The position numbers and the translations under genes were made by a program. A DNA stretch of 28,421 nt from a virus, in IMG/VR virus record IMGVR_UViG_3300032331_001651, positions 1 to 28,421 of that record; one strand, given 5' to 3'. Below are positions 13,151-22,900 of this stretch, one piece after another. Below the pieces are notes generated by a model. It was not told the DNA's origin, searched no databases, and saw nothing but the letters and a program-made list of their open reading frames with translations. Numbering within the stretch: the stretch's first letter is position 1; every line of letters begins with the position of its first letter.

Positions 13151-15907
13151 ATGCCTGACCTGCCTCAAATCGGTGCAATCGACGATGGATTCGTTGGAGT
13201 GGTATCGCGCATTGACCCTGCGCTGATCCCGGCCTCCTACGTTTCCAACGCCGTCAACCGACGCTTCGAGGATCAGGTCATCAAGAACCGCTGGGGCATT
13301 GTGCAGCCCAAGTGGGGCGGCCGCTGGTCGAGCGGATCACGCATCGTCACGCTCACATCTGGATCATCGGTCGGTGTTCCTGTCTCCGGCACTCAGATCC
13401 CGGCAAACTCGCAGGTGGTTTGCGACGTGGACGCCAACACCCAGATCTTTTCCAACGGCACGCTCTGTACGCTGGACGACAACACCAACGCGACCTTCAG
13501 TACTGCGGCATTTAGCTTCGCGCCGTCGCCTGCAAACAAGACGGTTCAGTTCTACAACTCGACCGCTCCCTTTGAAGATATCCTTGGCGTCCTGCAATAC
13601 CGCGACCCTGACACCGGGGCAAACGCTCTTCTGGTAGCAGTCAACGAGGAGCGCTCATCCGATGGCGGCCAGGGCAAGGTCTGGTGCATCCGGCCCAACC
13701 AGTCGCCCGTGGAAGTGTCCATGAACGGGCACGACATCTACCTGCCGGTGCGTTTGATTCAGGCCACCAACTCGGTGGTCATGCTGCGCCCCGGGAACGC
13801 TCGGTACTACTTCACCGGAGCCGACGTCAATACCGGCAACGACACTGTGACCTTGAATGTGGTGCCCGATCTGGCCACCGGAGACATCGTGAATGTCGGC
13901 CAAATTGGCAATGCTGCTCCCCTCTGGAATGCGTCACCCGGGTCTGGCCAAGGCTTTCAGCTCTACGTCAACGTGGTTAATCAGGAGGTCTCGCTGCACC
14001 TGACTCTTGCTGATGCTCGGGCCAAGACCAACTCGTTGCCACTAAACTCGGTGAACAACGCCCGCTACTACATTGAGCTGGCCAGCAACACGACCGGCTA
14101 TGACTTGGCTCAGGACATCGTCAACAACCTGAACGACGGGATGCCGATCCTGATGCAGAGCACGGCAACCAACCCGTCTGCGCTCGACGCCGGTTTCAAC
14201 CGCATCCCCTCCACGCTGTCGATCAATAGTTCCGACGCTACTGCGGACACTATTGCGGTCTTTAACCACAACTTCATCCCGGGCGATCAGGTCACACTGA
14301 CCAACATTCAAAACGGTGGGGCCAACGTCACCAACAAGATCTACTACGTCTACCCGGTCGATAACAACACGCTGCGCCTGTTCTCGGGCACGACCGAGGA
14401 GACCGACTCGCTGAACGACGCCAACCGAGCAATCATTCAGATCACGACCACCGGCACGTCGCCTAACATCACGATCAGCGCGGTCACGATCCTCAGCCAG
14501 GGTTCCGGCTACCTCTCGGCCCCTGTGATCACGGTCTCTGGCACATCCAGCGTGGCCGCAAGCCTGACTGCAACAGTCACCAACGGAATCGTCAGCGCAG
14601 TCACCATCGTCAATGCGGGCGTCTATTCAACGACCCCCACTGCCACGGTGGCCATGCCTTCGACCCTGGTGGACATTACCACTTCCAACATCACCGGCAG
14701 TATCAAGCGCTCGAGCGCTTCCGGTTCCTCGGTGCCCCCGGGTCGCGAGGGCCTGTACTTCCAGAACCGCCTGCTGCTGCTCTACGGCAACGATTACCTG
14801 GCCGTCTCCGACGTGCTGGACCCGCTGCACTACTCGCCTATCTTGAACGAGTTCAAGCTCAACACCGGCAGCAATGACCGGGTGGTGGCCTTGTACCCGT
14901 TCAACACCACCACGTTGCTCGTCTTCAAGGAACGCTCGGTGTTGGCAGTGGAGAACCTCTACGGCGACCTTTCGACCACTCGCCTGACCGAGATTACCCG
15001 GGAGTTCGGTTGCGTCTCGCAGGCATCCATTGCAGGCACGGGCTCCGACGTCATCTTCCTGTCCCAACGCGGCATCATCAGCCTGCGCCAGACCGAGTTT
15101 GGCATCAGCCAGTCGGTGGTGGTGCCATTGTCCGACCAGATCCAGAACATCGTCGACGACATCGACCAGGCCTTCTGGAGCAACGCCTGCGGGACCTACT
15201 TCTCCAACCGCTACATCCTAAGCGTGCCGGTCGAGGGCGGTGACGGCACCAACCAACGCACGCTGGTCTACAACTTCCTGAACAAGGCCTGGGAAGGCTA
15301 CTGGGAGGGCTCATTGCTCGTTCCGAAGTACTGGTCCAGAGTCATCGTTGCCGGCACCGACACGCTGTGCTGGGCCGATGAGAGCGGATTAATCCACCAG
15401 TTCGACCCGCTCGGCCTTGTGGACGCCGACCGCACTGGCGTGCTGACCCAGATCAGCACCGAGGTTCGCTTCCGCGGCTACACCGGGGAGGACAACGTCG
15501 ACCACAAGCAGTGGACCGATATCCAGTTCGAGTTGGGCAACTGGAACACCCGCTATTCCATCACCGCGCAATTCGACGGCGTGAATGAGTTCTACACGGT
15601 TGCCACTGATCAGACCAAGGACCGCACGGCCTACTACACCTACGGCAGCGGCACCTACAACACGAACAACACCGGCGACAACTTCTTGGCTCCGTACCGC
15701 GAGGACTACTCGGTGACCACCCAGTTCCGCTGCGGAAACAACGGCTGGAAGGCCGGCTTGCACCAGTTCTTCAGCCACAAGGCCCGCCTGCGTAAGCACT
15801 CGGCCTCTGTGCAGCCCCTGATCACCACCGACCAGGGCTCCCTCGATATCTACAGCGCCAAGGTCATCGGCATTGCATTCCGACTCTACGGCAAGAACGA
15901 CGTCTAA
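13151..15907 (+). CDS. Nozzle-like tail protein (tail tubular protein B type)
   Basis: This 918-residue beta-rich protein is probably the main tube/nozzle of a short tail. The first 60 residues (GAIDDGFVGVVSRIDPALIP, then SNAVNRRFEDQVIKNRWGI) and the later stretch with YPFNTTTLLVFKERSVLAV, REFGCVSQASIAGTGSDVIF, LSQRGIISLRQTEFGIS are the pattern of propeller-type podoviral tail tube proteins. Two inserted modules are seen near residues 360-420 (NHNFIPGDQVTLTNIQNGG) and 445-505 (a GSGYLSAPVIT / VNAGVYSTTPTA pair), which appear in other phage structural proteins as optional beta domains. The C-terminal third has RFRGYTGEDNVDHKQWTDIQ and a closing sandwich. It starts one base after the previous gene. 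Confidence 0.78.
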   Translation: MPDLPQIGAIDDGFVGVVSRIDPALIPASYVSNAVNRRFEDQVIKNRWGIVQPKWGGRWSSGSRIVTLTSGSSVGVPVSGTQIPANSQVVCDVDANTQIFSNGTLCTLDDNTNATFSTAAFSFAPSPANKTVQFYNSTAPFEDILGVLQYRDPDTGANALLVAVNEERSSDGGQGKVWCIRPNQSPVEVSMNGHDIYLPVRLIQATNSVVMLRPGNARYYFTGADVNTGNDTVTLNVVPDLATGDIVNVGQIGNAAPLWNASPGSGQGFQLYVNVVNQEVSLHLTLADARAKTNSLPLNSVNNARYYIELASNTTGYDLAQDIVNNLNDGMPILMQSTATNPSALDAGFNRIPSTLSINSSDATADTIAVFNHNFIPGDQVTLTNIQNGGANVTNKIYYVYPVDNNTLRLFSGTTEETDSLNDANRAIIQITTTGTSPNITISAVTILSQGSGYLSAPVITVSGTSSVAASLTATVTNGIVSAVTIVNAGVYSTTPTATVAMPSTLVDITTSNITGSIKRSSASGSSVPPGREGLYFQNRLLLLYGNDYLAVSDVLDPLHYSPILNEFKLNTGSNDRVVALYPFNTTTLLVFKERSVLAVENLYGDLSTTRLTEITREFGCVSQASIAGTGSDVIFLSQRGIISLRQTEFGISQSVVVPLSDQIQNIVDDIDQAFWSNACGTYFSNRYILSVPVEGGDGTNQRTLVYNFLNKAWEGYWEGSLLVPKYWSRVIVAGTDTLCWADESGLIHQFDPLGLVDADRTGVLTQISTEVRFRGYTGEDNVDHKQWTDIQFELGNWNTRYSITAQFDGVNEFYTVATDQTKDRTAYYTYGSGTYNTNNTGDNFLAPYREDYSVTTQFRCGNNGWKAGLHQFFSHKARLRKHSASVQPLITTDQGSLDIYSAKVIGIAFRLYGKNDV

Positions 15908-15913
15908 ACCACC

Positions 15914-16642
15914 ATGCCACTCTTCGTAAACGTCACCCCAGGCACCACGATCAGCTCAACCACCACGCTGTCGGCTTCGACGCTCAACCTCCTTGGCACG
16001 CCCACGGTCAATATCACGGGCACCATTGACGGCGGCACGCTGACTATTGGAGCCAACTCGGTAAATTCCGCAGCAATCCAAGATCTGGCGGTTACCACCG
16101 GCAAGATCGCCGACAACGCTGTCACCAACGCCAAGTTGGCGACGATGGCGGCCAACACCATCAAGGGCAACAACACCGGCAGCAGCGCGACCCCGGTCGA
16201 CCTGACGGCAGCTCAAACTAAGACCCTGCTTTCGTTGGTGCCCGACGAGACAACGATTGAGACCAGCGGCACCACGATCCGCCTGAAGGACAACTCGGTC
16301 ACCTCGGCCAAGCTCTCGACAGCCCCGCAGACCAGCAGCTCGACCACGCCGACCGTTAATGTCGGTACAAGCCTAACCTGGAATCTGACGCCTACCGGCA
16401 ACGTGGCTGTCACGCTGACCTTCGGAGCCAACGACGATGGCAAGACCGTGCTGGTGAAGGTGAAGCAGAACGCCGGCGGCACACTGACCGCAACCTTCTC
16501 GGCTTCGGGCGGCAAGACGATGCAGTTTCAGTCCGGCAGCACACCGACACTGACAACTGGTGCCAACAAGGCCGACCTGTTTGTCTTCACCTGCATCGGG
16601 TCCAACGTCTACGGCAAGCAAATCGCCAACTTCAACGCCTGA
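15914..16642 (+). CDS. Tail fibre-type protein
   Basis: This 242-residue Thr/Ser/Ala-rich protein has no charged core. It contains the fibre motifs [20 protein letters not shown] and [20 protein letters not shown] (the '[13 protein letters not shown]' repeat of phage fibres), followed by [16 protein letters not shown]. The C-terminal domain ([20 protein letters not shown] to the end, with [19 protein letters not shown]) is a compact beta domain seen at fibre tips. It would be trimeric and likely take part in host contact or in linking fibres. It follows the nozzle gene by 6 nt, with no visible Shine-Dalgarno, and its stop overlaps the next ATG by one base. Confidence 0.78.
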   Translation: MPLFVNVTPGTTISSTTTLSASTLNLLGTPTVNITGTIDGGTLTIGANSVNSAAIQDLAVTTGKIADNAVTNAKLATMAANTIKGNNTGSSATPVDLTAAQTKTLLSLVPDETTIETSGTTIRLKDNSVTSAKLSTAPQTSSSTTPTVNVGTSLTWNLTPTGNVAVTLTFGANDDGKTVLVKVKQNAGGTLTATFSASGGKTMQFQSGSTPTLTTGANKADLFVFTCIGSNVYGKQIANFNA

Positions 16643-17040
16643 TGCACGCTGCCTGGTTCAATGAAGGAGCGCCGGTTCCTACGGGAACCACGTTTCCGAT
16701 TGTCAGTTCCAACAGCTCGACGCTCGATCCCGAGAGCCTAAATGTCATCATCAACCCTGCCGTATCACTGATCACGATCTCTGATTTCTACGGCAGGCCT
16801 GTCCCTCCAACGACGACGATCAAGTTCCTTTTGACTCCGGTGCTCGGGTATATCCGAGAAATCCAAAACACCTCAGACTTCTCGACCTACACAGCACCGT
16901 TCACGGTGAATTCAGTGTTTCCAAACGCAAATTCCTACACGTTCATCTACATCGTCGCCCGTGCGTTCGACACAGTCACCGGAGCTGGCCAGCAGTGCGA
17001 GGTGTATGTCTTCCAGACTCGAGTGCAGCCTCAAGACTGA
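16642..17040 (+). CDS. Beta-rich tail protein of unknown function
   Basis: This 132-residue protein starts on the last base of the fibre stop. It is rich in Thr, Ser, Pro and aromatic residues (FPIVSSNSSTLDPESLNVII, ISDFYGRPVPPTTTIKFLLT, YTFIYIVARAFDTVTGAGQQ), looks like a single immunoglobulin-like or jelly-roll sandwich, and has a single cysteine near its end. I do not recognise a family. It lies between a fibre gene and the internal-protein genes, so a small tail or fibre component is the best guess. No signal peptide, membrane span or catalytic motif is seen. Confidence 0.65.
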   Translation: MHAAWFNEGAPVPTGTTFPIVSSNSSTLDPESLNVIINPAVSLITISDFYGRPVPPTTTIKFLLTPVLGYIREIQNTSDFSTYTAPFTVNSVFPNANSYTFIYIVARAFDTVTGAGQQCEVYVFQTRVQPQD

Positions 17041-17042
17041 GA

Positions 17043-17456
17043 ATGATCCCCCAGATCACAGACTACCTGCTCCGTAAGCTCCCCGACAGCTTCAAGGGCT
17101 GGACCCGTGAGGCCGTCGAGGACTACGTCATGTTTCATGCGGAGCAGGGTACGCTCAAGATCGCCACCCAGGACGACCATGTGGTCGGTGTGCTGGTAGG
17201 CTGGCGTCAGACGGGTCCGGAGCCTAAGGCCTGGGAGTGGCAGCATTCCGACCCCAATGGCGACCACTGGTACTGGCATCAATTCGCCGCGGATTGCGCG
17301 GTATTCGCCATGGCAGTGGCGGCTAAGTTCTTCCATGACCGACCGGAGGCTGCAATCCTCCCGGCTATCGGCTATCGCAACGGCAAACTGACCACCTACA
17401 AGAAAGGCTCAATGCCGATCTTCAAGGTGGCGGACAAAAAATATGGCATCAGTTGA
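17043..17456 (+). CDS. Possible GNAT-like virion-associated protein
   Basis: This 137-residue protein starts at ATG 17043, just after the previous stop. Strands and helices alternate: REAVEDYVMFHAEQGTLKIA, HVVGVLVGWRQTG, WYWHQFAADCAVFAMAVAAK, EAAILPAIGYRNGKLTTYKK. The order is compatible with a degenerate acetyltransferase (GNAT) fold. T7 has a small GNAT-like gene (gp13) in the same place just before its internal core proteins, so a similar assembly role is plausible. I cannot see a clear acetyl-CoA-binding Q/RxxGxG/A loop, so an active enzyme is unlikely. It overlaps the next gene by 14 nt. Confidence 0.55.
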   Translation: MIPQITDYLLRKLPDSFKGWTREAVEDYVMFHAEQGTLKIATQDDHVVGVLVGWRQTGPEPKAWEWQHSDPNGDHWYWHQFAADCAVFAMAVAAKFFHDRPEAAILPAIGYRNGKLTTYKKGSMPIFKVADKKYGIS

Positions 17457-18297
17457 GGCACCAGCACCACGAAACTACGCTCAGGAAACTGCTGATACAC
17501 TGCGTACCCAGCTTGAGCTGGCGCCGCAGAGGTATGCAGCAGAGGCTCAGTTTGCGCCAAAATACCAGGCGCTGACTATTGACCTCCTGAAGAAGGCAAC
17601 ACCTGATCTGCTGCAGCTCTACAAGGAGCAGATTGCCCCGACGATGGGTGAGGTCGAGGCGGCCGCCCGTAGCCGTTCCAGATATGGAGATATTACTGAT
17701 ATTTCAATCCTCGGACCTCAAGCCCGTGCCGCCATCCAAGGCTTTGCCCCGGAGCAGACCCGCATTGCCGACATCCTTGGCCAGAACGCGACCTCCAATC
17801 TCCTTGCCGGCTCCCGGCTAACACCCGAGCAGCAGCGGATGGCGCAGCAGCAGGCTCGTATAGCCTCGTCCGCCCGCGGTATGGCCCAGGGCCCGAATGC
17901 CGCGCTGCAAGAAGCCCTGCGCTCCCAGATGATCGGTGCCGGCCTCCAACAACAGCGCCAGCAGCAGGCCATGGGCGCACTGCAGGCCGGCCAGGGCGTG
18001 TATGGAGACGTGTTCCAGCAGGTCTTGGGACGGCCTTCGCAGGCCTTTGCAGGATCTCAGGGATTCGTAGGCCAGGCCTCGGGCTTCAACCCCGGCCAGC
18101 TCTTCAACCCAGAGAGCGCCTACGCATCCAACATCTACGCAGGCAACCAGCAGTCCATTGGCGCTGCCCGGGCTGCCGGTGCATCCGCTACATCCGGCCT
18201 GATCGGTGGCGGCCTCGGTGCTTTGGGAAGCATTGGTGGAGGATTGTTTAGTGGTGCCGGATCTGCCGGCGGTTTCGGGAAACTCTTCGGAGGCTAA
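17443..18297 (+). CDS. Internal virion / ejection protein (first of three)
   Basis: This 284-residue protein starts inside the previous gene, 13 nt after an AAGGTGG. It is Ala/Gln-rich and helical: RNYAQETADTLRTQLELAPQ, QALTIDLLKKATPDLLQLYK, then a Gln-rich middle (LTPEQQRMAQQQARIASSAR) and a Gly/Ala/Ser-rich C-terminal tail (GLIGGGLGALGSIGGGLFSG) that could insert into a membrane. The N-terminal pattern is one I know from many environmental phages next to ejection proteins. In position and composition it resembles T7 gp14, which forms the outer-membrane pore during DNA entry. The functional match is inferred; sequence identity to gp14 is not claimed. Confidence 0.7.
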   Translation: MASVEAPAPRNYAQETADTLRTQLELAPQRYAAEAQFAPKYQALTIDLLKKATPDLLQLYKEQIAPTMGEVEAAARSRSRYGDITDISILGPQARAAIQGFAPEQTRIADILGQNATSNLLAGSRLTPEQQRMAQQQARIASSARGMAQGPNAALQEALRSQMIGAGLQQQRQQQAMGALQAGQGVYGDVFQQVLGRPSQAFAGSQGFVGQASGFNPGQLFNPESAYASNIYAGNQQSIGAARAAGASATSGLIGGGLGALGSIGGGLFSGAGSAGGFGKLFGG

Positions 18298-18300
18298 TCT

Positions 18301-19983
18301 ATGGCGACTTACGGCTATTCAGCAGGCTACCAAGGTGGAGGACCACAGGCCGTTCCTTCCGGCTACATCGAGGCCTACTCGCAGGCCGGGCGCAACATCG
18401 GCCAGGGTATCCAGCAGATCGGCAATGCCATCGGCGAATCCCTGCAGCGTTATGGCCAGAACAAGGCTGAGAACGAGTTCCTGACGTCACGCCTTGAGTC
18501 GCTGGCCCCGTATCTGAACACCGTTGCCCAGAGCGGCAACATCATGGACAAGAACACGCCAGAGTCGAAGCTGCTCGGCGACATCGAGAAGTTCTCGTCG
18601 ATGTCCATCCCGCAGAAGAAGGCCACACTGCTCAATGCGGAGTTCTATCTGGATCGGGCTGACAAGGCCAAGGCGCGTGAGTTGCAGGATCTTCAGACTC
18701 AGCAGATCAAGAACCAGATTACCACCCAGCAGCAGCTCGGTGAGCTGATGCGCTACGGCATGACGATGCCGACCACGCAGACCGTCACCGAGCCGACCAC
18801 CGAGATGCTGCAGCCGGTTGGTCCGGTGCAACCAGCTACTATGCCGCCTACGGCTCCTGTATTCGACCAGCAGGGCTATATGCAGGCACTGGAGCGCTAT
18901 CGCCAACAGTCCAGTGTTGCACCTAGCGACACACAAGCCATCCAAGCCCAGTTGGCAAAACTTCAACCAATGTTGGTCGAGCGCCCACAGCAGTTCCGCA
19001 TTCCATCGCTTCAAGGTGGCATTGGCGGAGGAATGGGCGTGTCGATGGCGACCATCACAGAAAACCCAAAACAAGCCGTTGGACGCATTCTGGATGCCCA
19101 AAGGCAACAACAAGTGCTTCAAGCGCAGCTTCAGCGTGCTCAGGCTCCACAGCCGACCATGCCGACGCGGGAGCAGTTTACTACACAGCCTGCAGCTCAA
19201 CAGCCTGCAGCACAGTTCCTGCCTCCAATTGAGGTGCAAGGCCAGACCACTCGCACCGAGGCTGTGCCTTACGAAAACTTGCGCAGGAATATCGCTCAGT
19301 ACGCTGCCCAGCAGGGTATGCGACCAGAGGTGTTTGCCGGTCTTGATCGCGTGCTTGAGATTGCTGGACAACAGAAACCCATCCAAATCGACACCCAGAC
19401 CCTGCCCGGTGGCATCACCGTGGTGCGTGCTGACGGCAAGGTCGACATTCTGCCTGCGCCCAAGATGGTCGAGGGCAAACCGTTGACTGAAGCGCAAGGC
19501 AAGTCAGCAGCATTTGCTGCCGGCATGAAATTGAACAACGAGACGATCAATAGCGTTTTCAAGTCTGGATACTCTCCAAGGTCTTTGACTGAATTCGGAT
19601 TCATGCCTGAACGGTTGAAGACCGATTCTCGCAAGTCATACGAGGCAGCGCGTGACGCTTGGATTGAAAACTTCCTTAGAGATCGCTCTGGCGCTGTTAT
19701 TTCACCGGATGAATACCCAGCGGCTGAAAAGCAGTATTTCCCAATTGCTGGAGACAGCGAAAAAGTGGTGAAGCAAAAAGAACTGATGCGTATTGATGCC
19801 ATGAACAATACGATGAAAAAAGCTGGTCAAAACGCTGATGATTACGTGAACCAAATCAGCAGCGGTGGTCAGACACGCTCACCACTGCTGTCTGACCCCC
19901 GTGTTGCCGCTATCCGAGCACGTCAGGCTTCAGGAGCCATCACCAAGCAGCAAGCCGTTCAACAAATCGAATCCCTCAAATGA
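18301..19983 (+). CDS. Internal virion / ejection protein (second of three)
   Basis: This 560-residue protein has a GGAGG 7 nt before its ATG. Residues 1-60 contain a small helical repeat (EAYSQAGRNIGQGIQQIGNA). A coiled-coil, Gln-rich and proline-rich middle (residues about 110-320) follows. The C-terminal 170 residues carry a recognisable domain: GKSAAFAAGMKLNNETI, then FLRDRSGAVISPDEYPAAEK, then QYFPIAGDSEKVVKQKELMR. I know the 'RSGAAI...E....YFP..GDS...V..K...R' pattern from phage structural proteins, where its role is not defined. In order and composition it corresponds to the gp15-type core protein of T7-like phages. Its stop overlaps the next start (ATGA). Confidence 0.75.
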   Translation: MATYGYSAGYQGGGPQAVPSGYIEAYSQAGRNIGQGIQQIGNAIGESLQRYGQNKAENEFLTSRLESLAPYLNTVAQSGNIMDKNTPESKLLGDIEKFSSMSIPQKKATLLNAEFYLDRADKAKARELQDLQTQQIKNQITTQQQLGELMRYGMTMPTTQTVTEPTTEMLQPVGPVQPATMPPTAPVFDQQGYMQALERYRQQSSVAPSDTQAIQAQLAKLQPMLVERPQQFRIPSLQGGIGGGMGVSMATITENPKQAVGRILDAQRQQQVLQAQLQRAQAPQPTMPTREQFTTQPAAQQPAAQFLPPIEVQGQTTRTEAVPYENLRRNIAQYAAQQGMRPEVFAGLDRVLEIAGQQKPIQIDTQTLPGGITVVRADGKVDILPAPKMVEGKPLTEAQGKSAAFAAGMKLNNETINSVFKSGYSPRSLTEFGFMPERLKTDSRKSYEAARDAWIENFLRDRSGAVISPDEYPAAEKQYFPIAGDSEKVVKQKELMRIDAMNNTMKKAGQNADDYVNQISSGGQTRSPLLSDPRVAAIRARQASGAITKQQAVQQIESLK

Positions 19984-22900
19984 CCCTATCCAAAGCAGAC
20001 ATCGACTTGTTGTTCGGTCCAGAACCAGCAGACAGCGTCGAGAGCCTGCTGGATGCTCCGATCACCGGGGAGGACATCTCGCTGGCAATGCAGGACCCTG
20101 CTTTTACGCCAACTCAGGAAGACTACCTGAAGTACGAGGAGTACTCCAAAAACAAGCAGACCGACTGGATCAACACCGCCGCTCAAGCCGCAGATGCTGC
20201 CATTGGAATGATCAGTGGCGCGGTTTCTCAAGGCGCTCAAGGCGCTGCAGCAAACCCACTGAACTACCTAGAGGGATTTGCTCAAGGCACTCGCCAGCTT
20301 TACGGGCTTGCTGCTCAGTCTCAGGATCCATCGTCAGCACTCTTTAAGTTCAAGGATCTTGTTGCCGGCACCGGCACACCGGAATCGCGCTACCAGCAGT
20401 TCCTTGATGCCCGAGACTTCGCCAATACCACCGCCCGACTGGAACGCGGTGAAGAAGGTATCGTTGTTCCGCCTGAGTACACCAATCCGGAGTACGTGCA
20501 GGGAGTCTCAATGATTCTCGACCCAACGCTGTTTGTACCCGGCGTTGGTGAAATCCTTGGAACAGGCAAACTCGCCACCCGTGCTGTCGGCAAAGGCGCT
20601 CAACTCACCGGACGTGCTGTTGCTGGCGCTGCAAGGCCTCTTGAGCGCTTCGCAGGTGCTGCCGAGCGTATGACAGCGGAAGCGCTTGGAATGACGCCAG
20701 AAGCGCTTCGCACCGCTGCTTCCACCGCCGGCATTGCAGGTGCCCTCGGTATTGCACCCGAGGCTGCTGCCTTTGCTGCAATCCCTGCCGGCATCCGTAC
20801 CGCACGCGAGGCCGGCGAGGCCCTGACCCGTGCCGGCGAGAACCTGATGACCCAGCCCTCCCGCATTGGTCCTTTGGAGGCTATCGGCGCTGCACCGGGG
20901 GCTAACCTGCGCCAGCGTATGCTCGGTGTGGTCGGGCAGTACGGCGGTGACGCTGCACTGGATGCCTCACTCAGGGGGCTTGCCGGAGGTATTGAAGGTG
21001 GAGTGATTGGTACAGGCTTGGGCTATTTGTCCGGAGGCGAAGAGGGGGCCGCTGCAGGCCTAGGCGCTGGTGTTGTGCAGGGCGCTGCCGGTGCTATCGG
21101 TGGCCGTGCCTACCAGAAGCTCACTGGCAAAGCTGCCGCGGAAGCCCGTGCTGGCGACCTCGGGCGATTCATCGACGCCCAGCAGGATCCGACGACCAAG
21201 GCGCTGTTTCAACAGTTGCGTGATAAGCACGGCGTGGATGCGGCATCCAGCCTGATGGACTTGCAGGGCCTTGTCCGCGGCAAGTTCGGAGACGTCGAGG
21301 TGGAGTATCTTTCCAGCGAAGACTTCGCCAAGCGCTACAAAATCAACGCCCGGGGCGTGCAGGTTGAGAACAAAGGTGGCCGGCCTGCGGTGGTTATCAA
21401 CGCCGACATCATCGGCAAAGGAACCGGCGACGGCCCGCTCTACACGCTCGGCCATGAGCTATTCCACGCTCTTGAGAAGAGCACTCAGCTCGAGGCCGGC
21501 GCCACCGAGATCAAGAACGCTCTGGTGGGTCGATGGATTCAGGAAGGCGACACCATCCGCAAGCTGGCCGATGGCGCTTTCAATGACGCCGAGATCGAGG
21601 CCCGTTTCAATCAGTACCGAGACAAGCTGGGTGCTGGCAATGCCTCCATGGCAGACGAGCTCGCTCAGTACGACACCATCAACAAGAAGGCCGACTATGT
21701 GGCCTCGGAGCTCGCAGCAGAGCACTTTGCAGGACTCTTGGCCGGTCAGAAGCCCGATGCATTGCTCAAGGGATTCACGGGCCTGACAAGGCAGCTCGTC
21801 GACCTAGCGCTGACTCAGAACGCCAGCCGGGCCTTGGCCGATGCCGCAGCGACTATTGAGCGCACTTTCGGAGTCAAGCCCACCGATTCTGTCCTCTTCC
21901 CGGATCTAAAGCAGGCCTCGCCCCAGGTTAACGCCATGCTGCGCGACTTGTTGCGTGCTCGGCGCAAGCTGGATGAGAAGATTAAAATCCAAGGTGAACA
22001 GACCAAGGTAGTCCTCAAGCCTGAGGATGTTTCCAACCCGCTGGCGGCTAAGCAATTGGTCGAACTTGGTTTAGCTGAACAGATGCCCGACGGCACGATC
22101 CGGTCAATGTCCAGCGAAGAGGTAGTGGCCCGAGAGGACAAGGACCGTGAAAGCCTTCGAGCCATCATTGAGAACACACCGGGCACTGCCCGCATGGTTG
22201 ATGGCGTTGCTCAAGGTCGCTTGAGCCCGGAGCAGTTGTCTGCCATCGAGCAGTCCCAAACAGTCAGCAGCCGGATGAAGGATAAGATCCGGGCCGCGAA
22301 CGCTGCAATGGACGCTGGCAACAGCCTCAACATCACCTACAGCGCAGCGCTCAAGAAGATCATCAACCGGCTGACTGGTAAAAAGGTCAACAGGTATAGC
22401 AGCGGCATCCGCCTCACTGACCGTGACGTGCTTCCGTATGCGTTCTACTTCTCGAAAGCGGATCATCCGCTGATCAAGGCCATCGACATCAGCTATGTGC
22501 GGGATGCCATCCTGAAGGACACAGCCTCCAACGGTAGTGTGGGCAAGGGCCTTTGGGACAACGTCGACGGGTTCATGGGCGACCTGGCGAAGTACTTTAC
22601 CAACCTCGACCAAAAGGAGGGCGCCCGCCGGTCTGCCGAGATCTTTGGATTGGAGAAGGCCAAGTACCTTGGGGACTTCATCAACCAGAGTGAAAAGTTT
22701 GTCCGCGACTTCCGCTTGGACCGTATTGGTTCAATAGCTCCATCCGGTTTCCGCGCACGCTTCTCGGAGGAAGCCTACCAGCTCTCGAAGCAGCGCTGGA
22801 TGCCTGCCGAGACCATCGGCGACAAGTCGGTCATCAACTCCGACGAAGGCTACCGCATCATCAGCGGTGCCAAGCACAAGCTCTACAGCCCCGATGGTAA

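Noticed and set aside
18487-19497. 336-residue minus-strand frame opposite the second ejection protein
   Set aside because: The His/Leu/Arg-rich shadow of a Gln-rich gene has no recognisable motif, and all supported neighbours are on the + strand.
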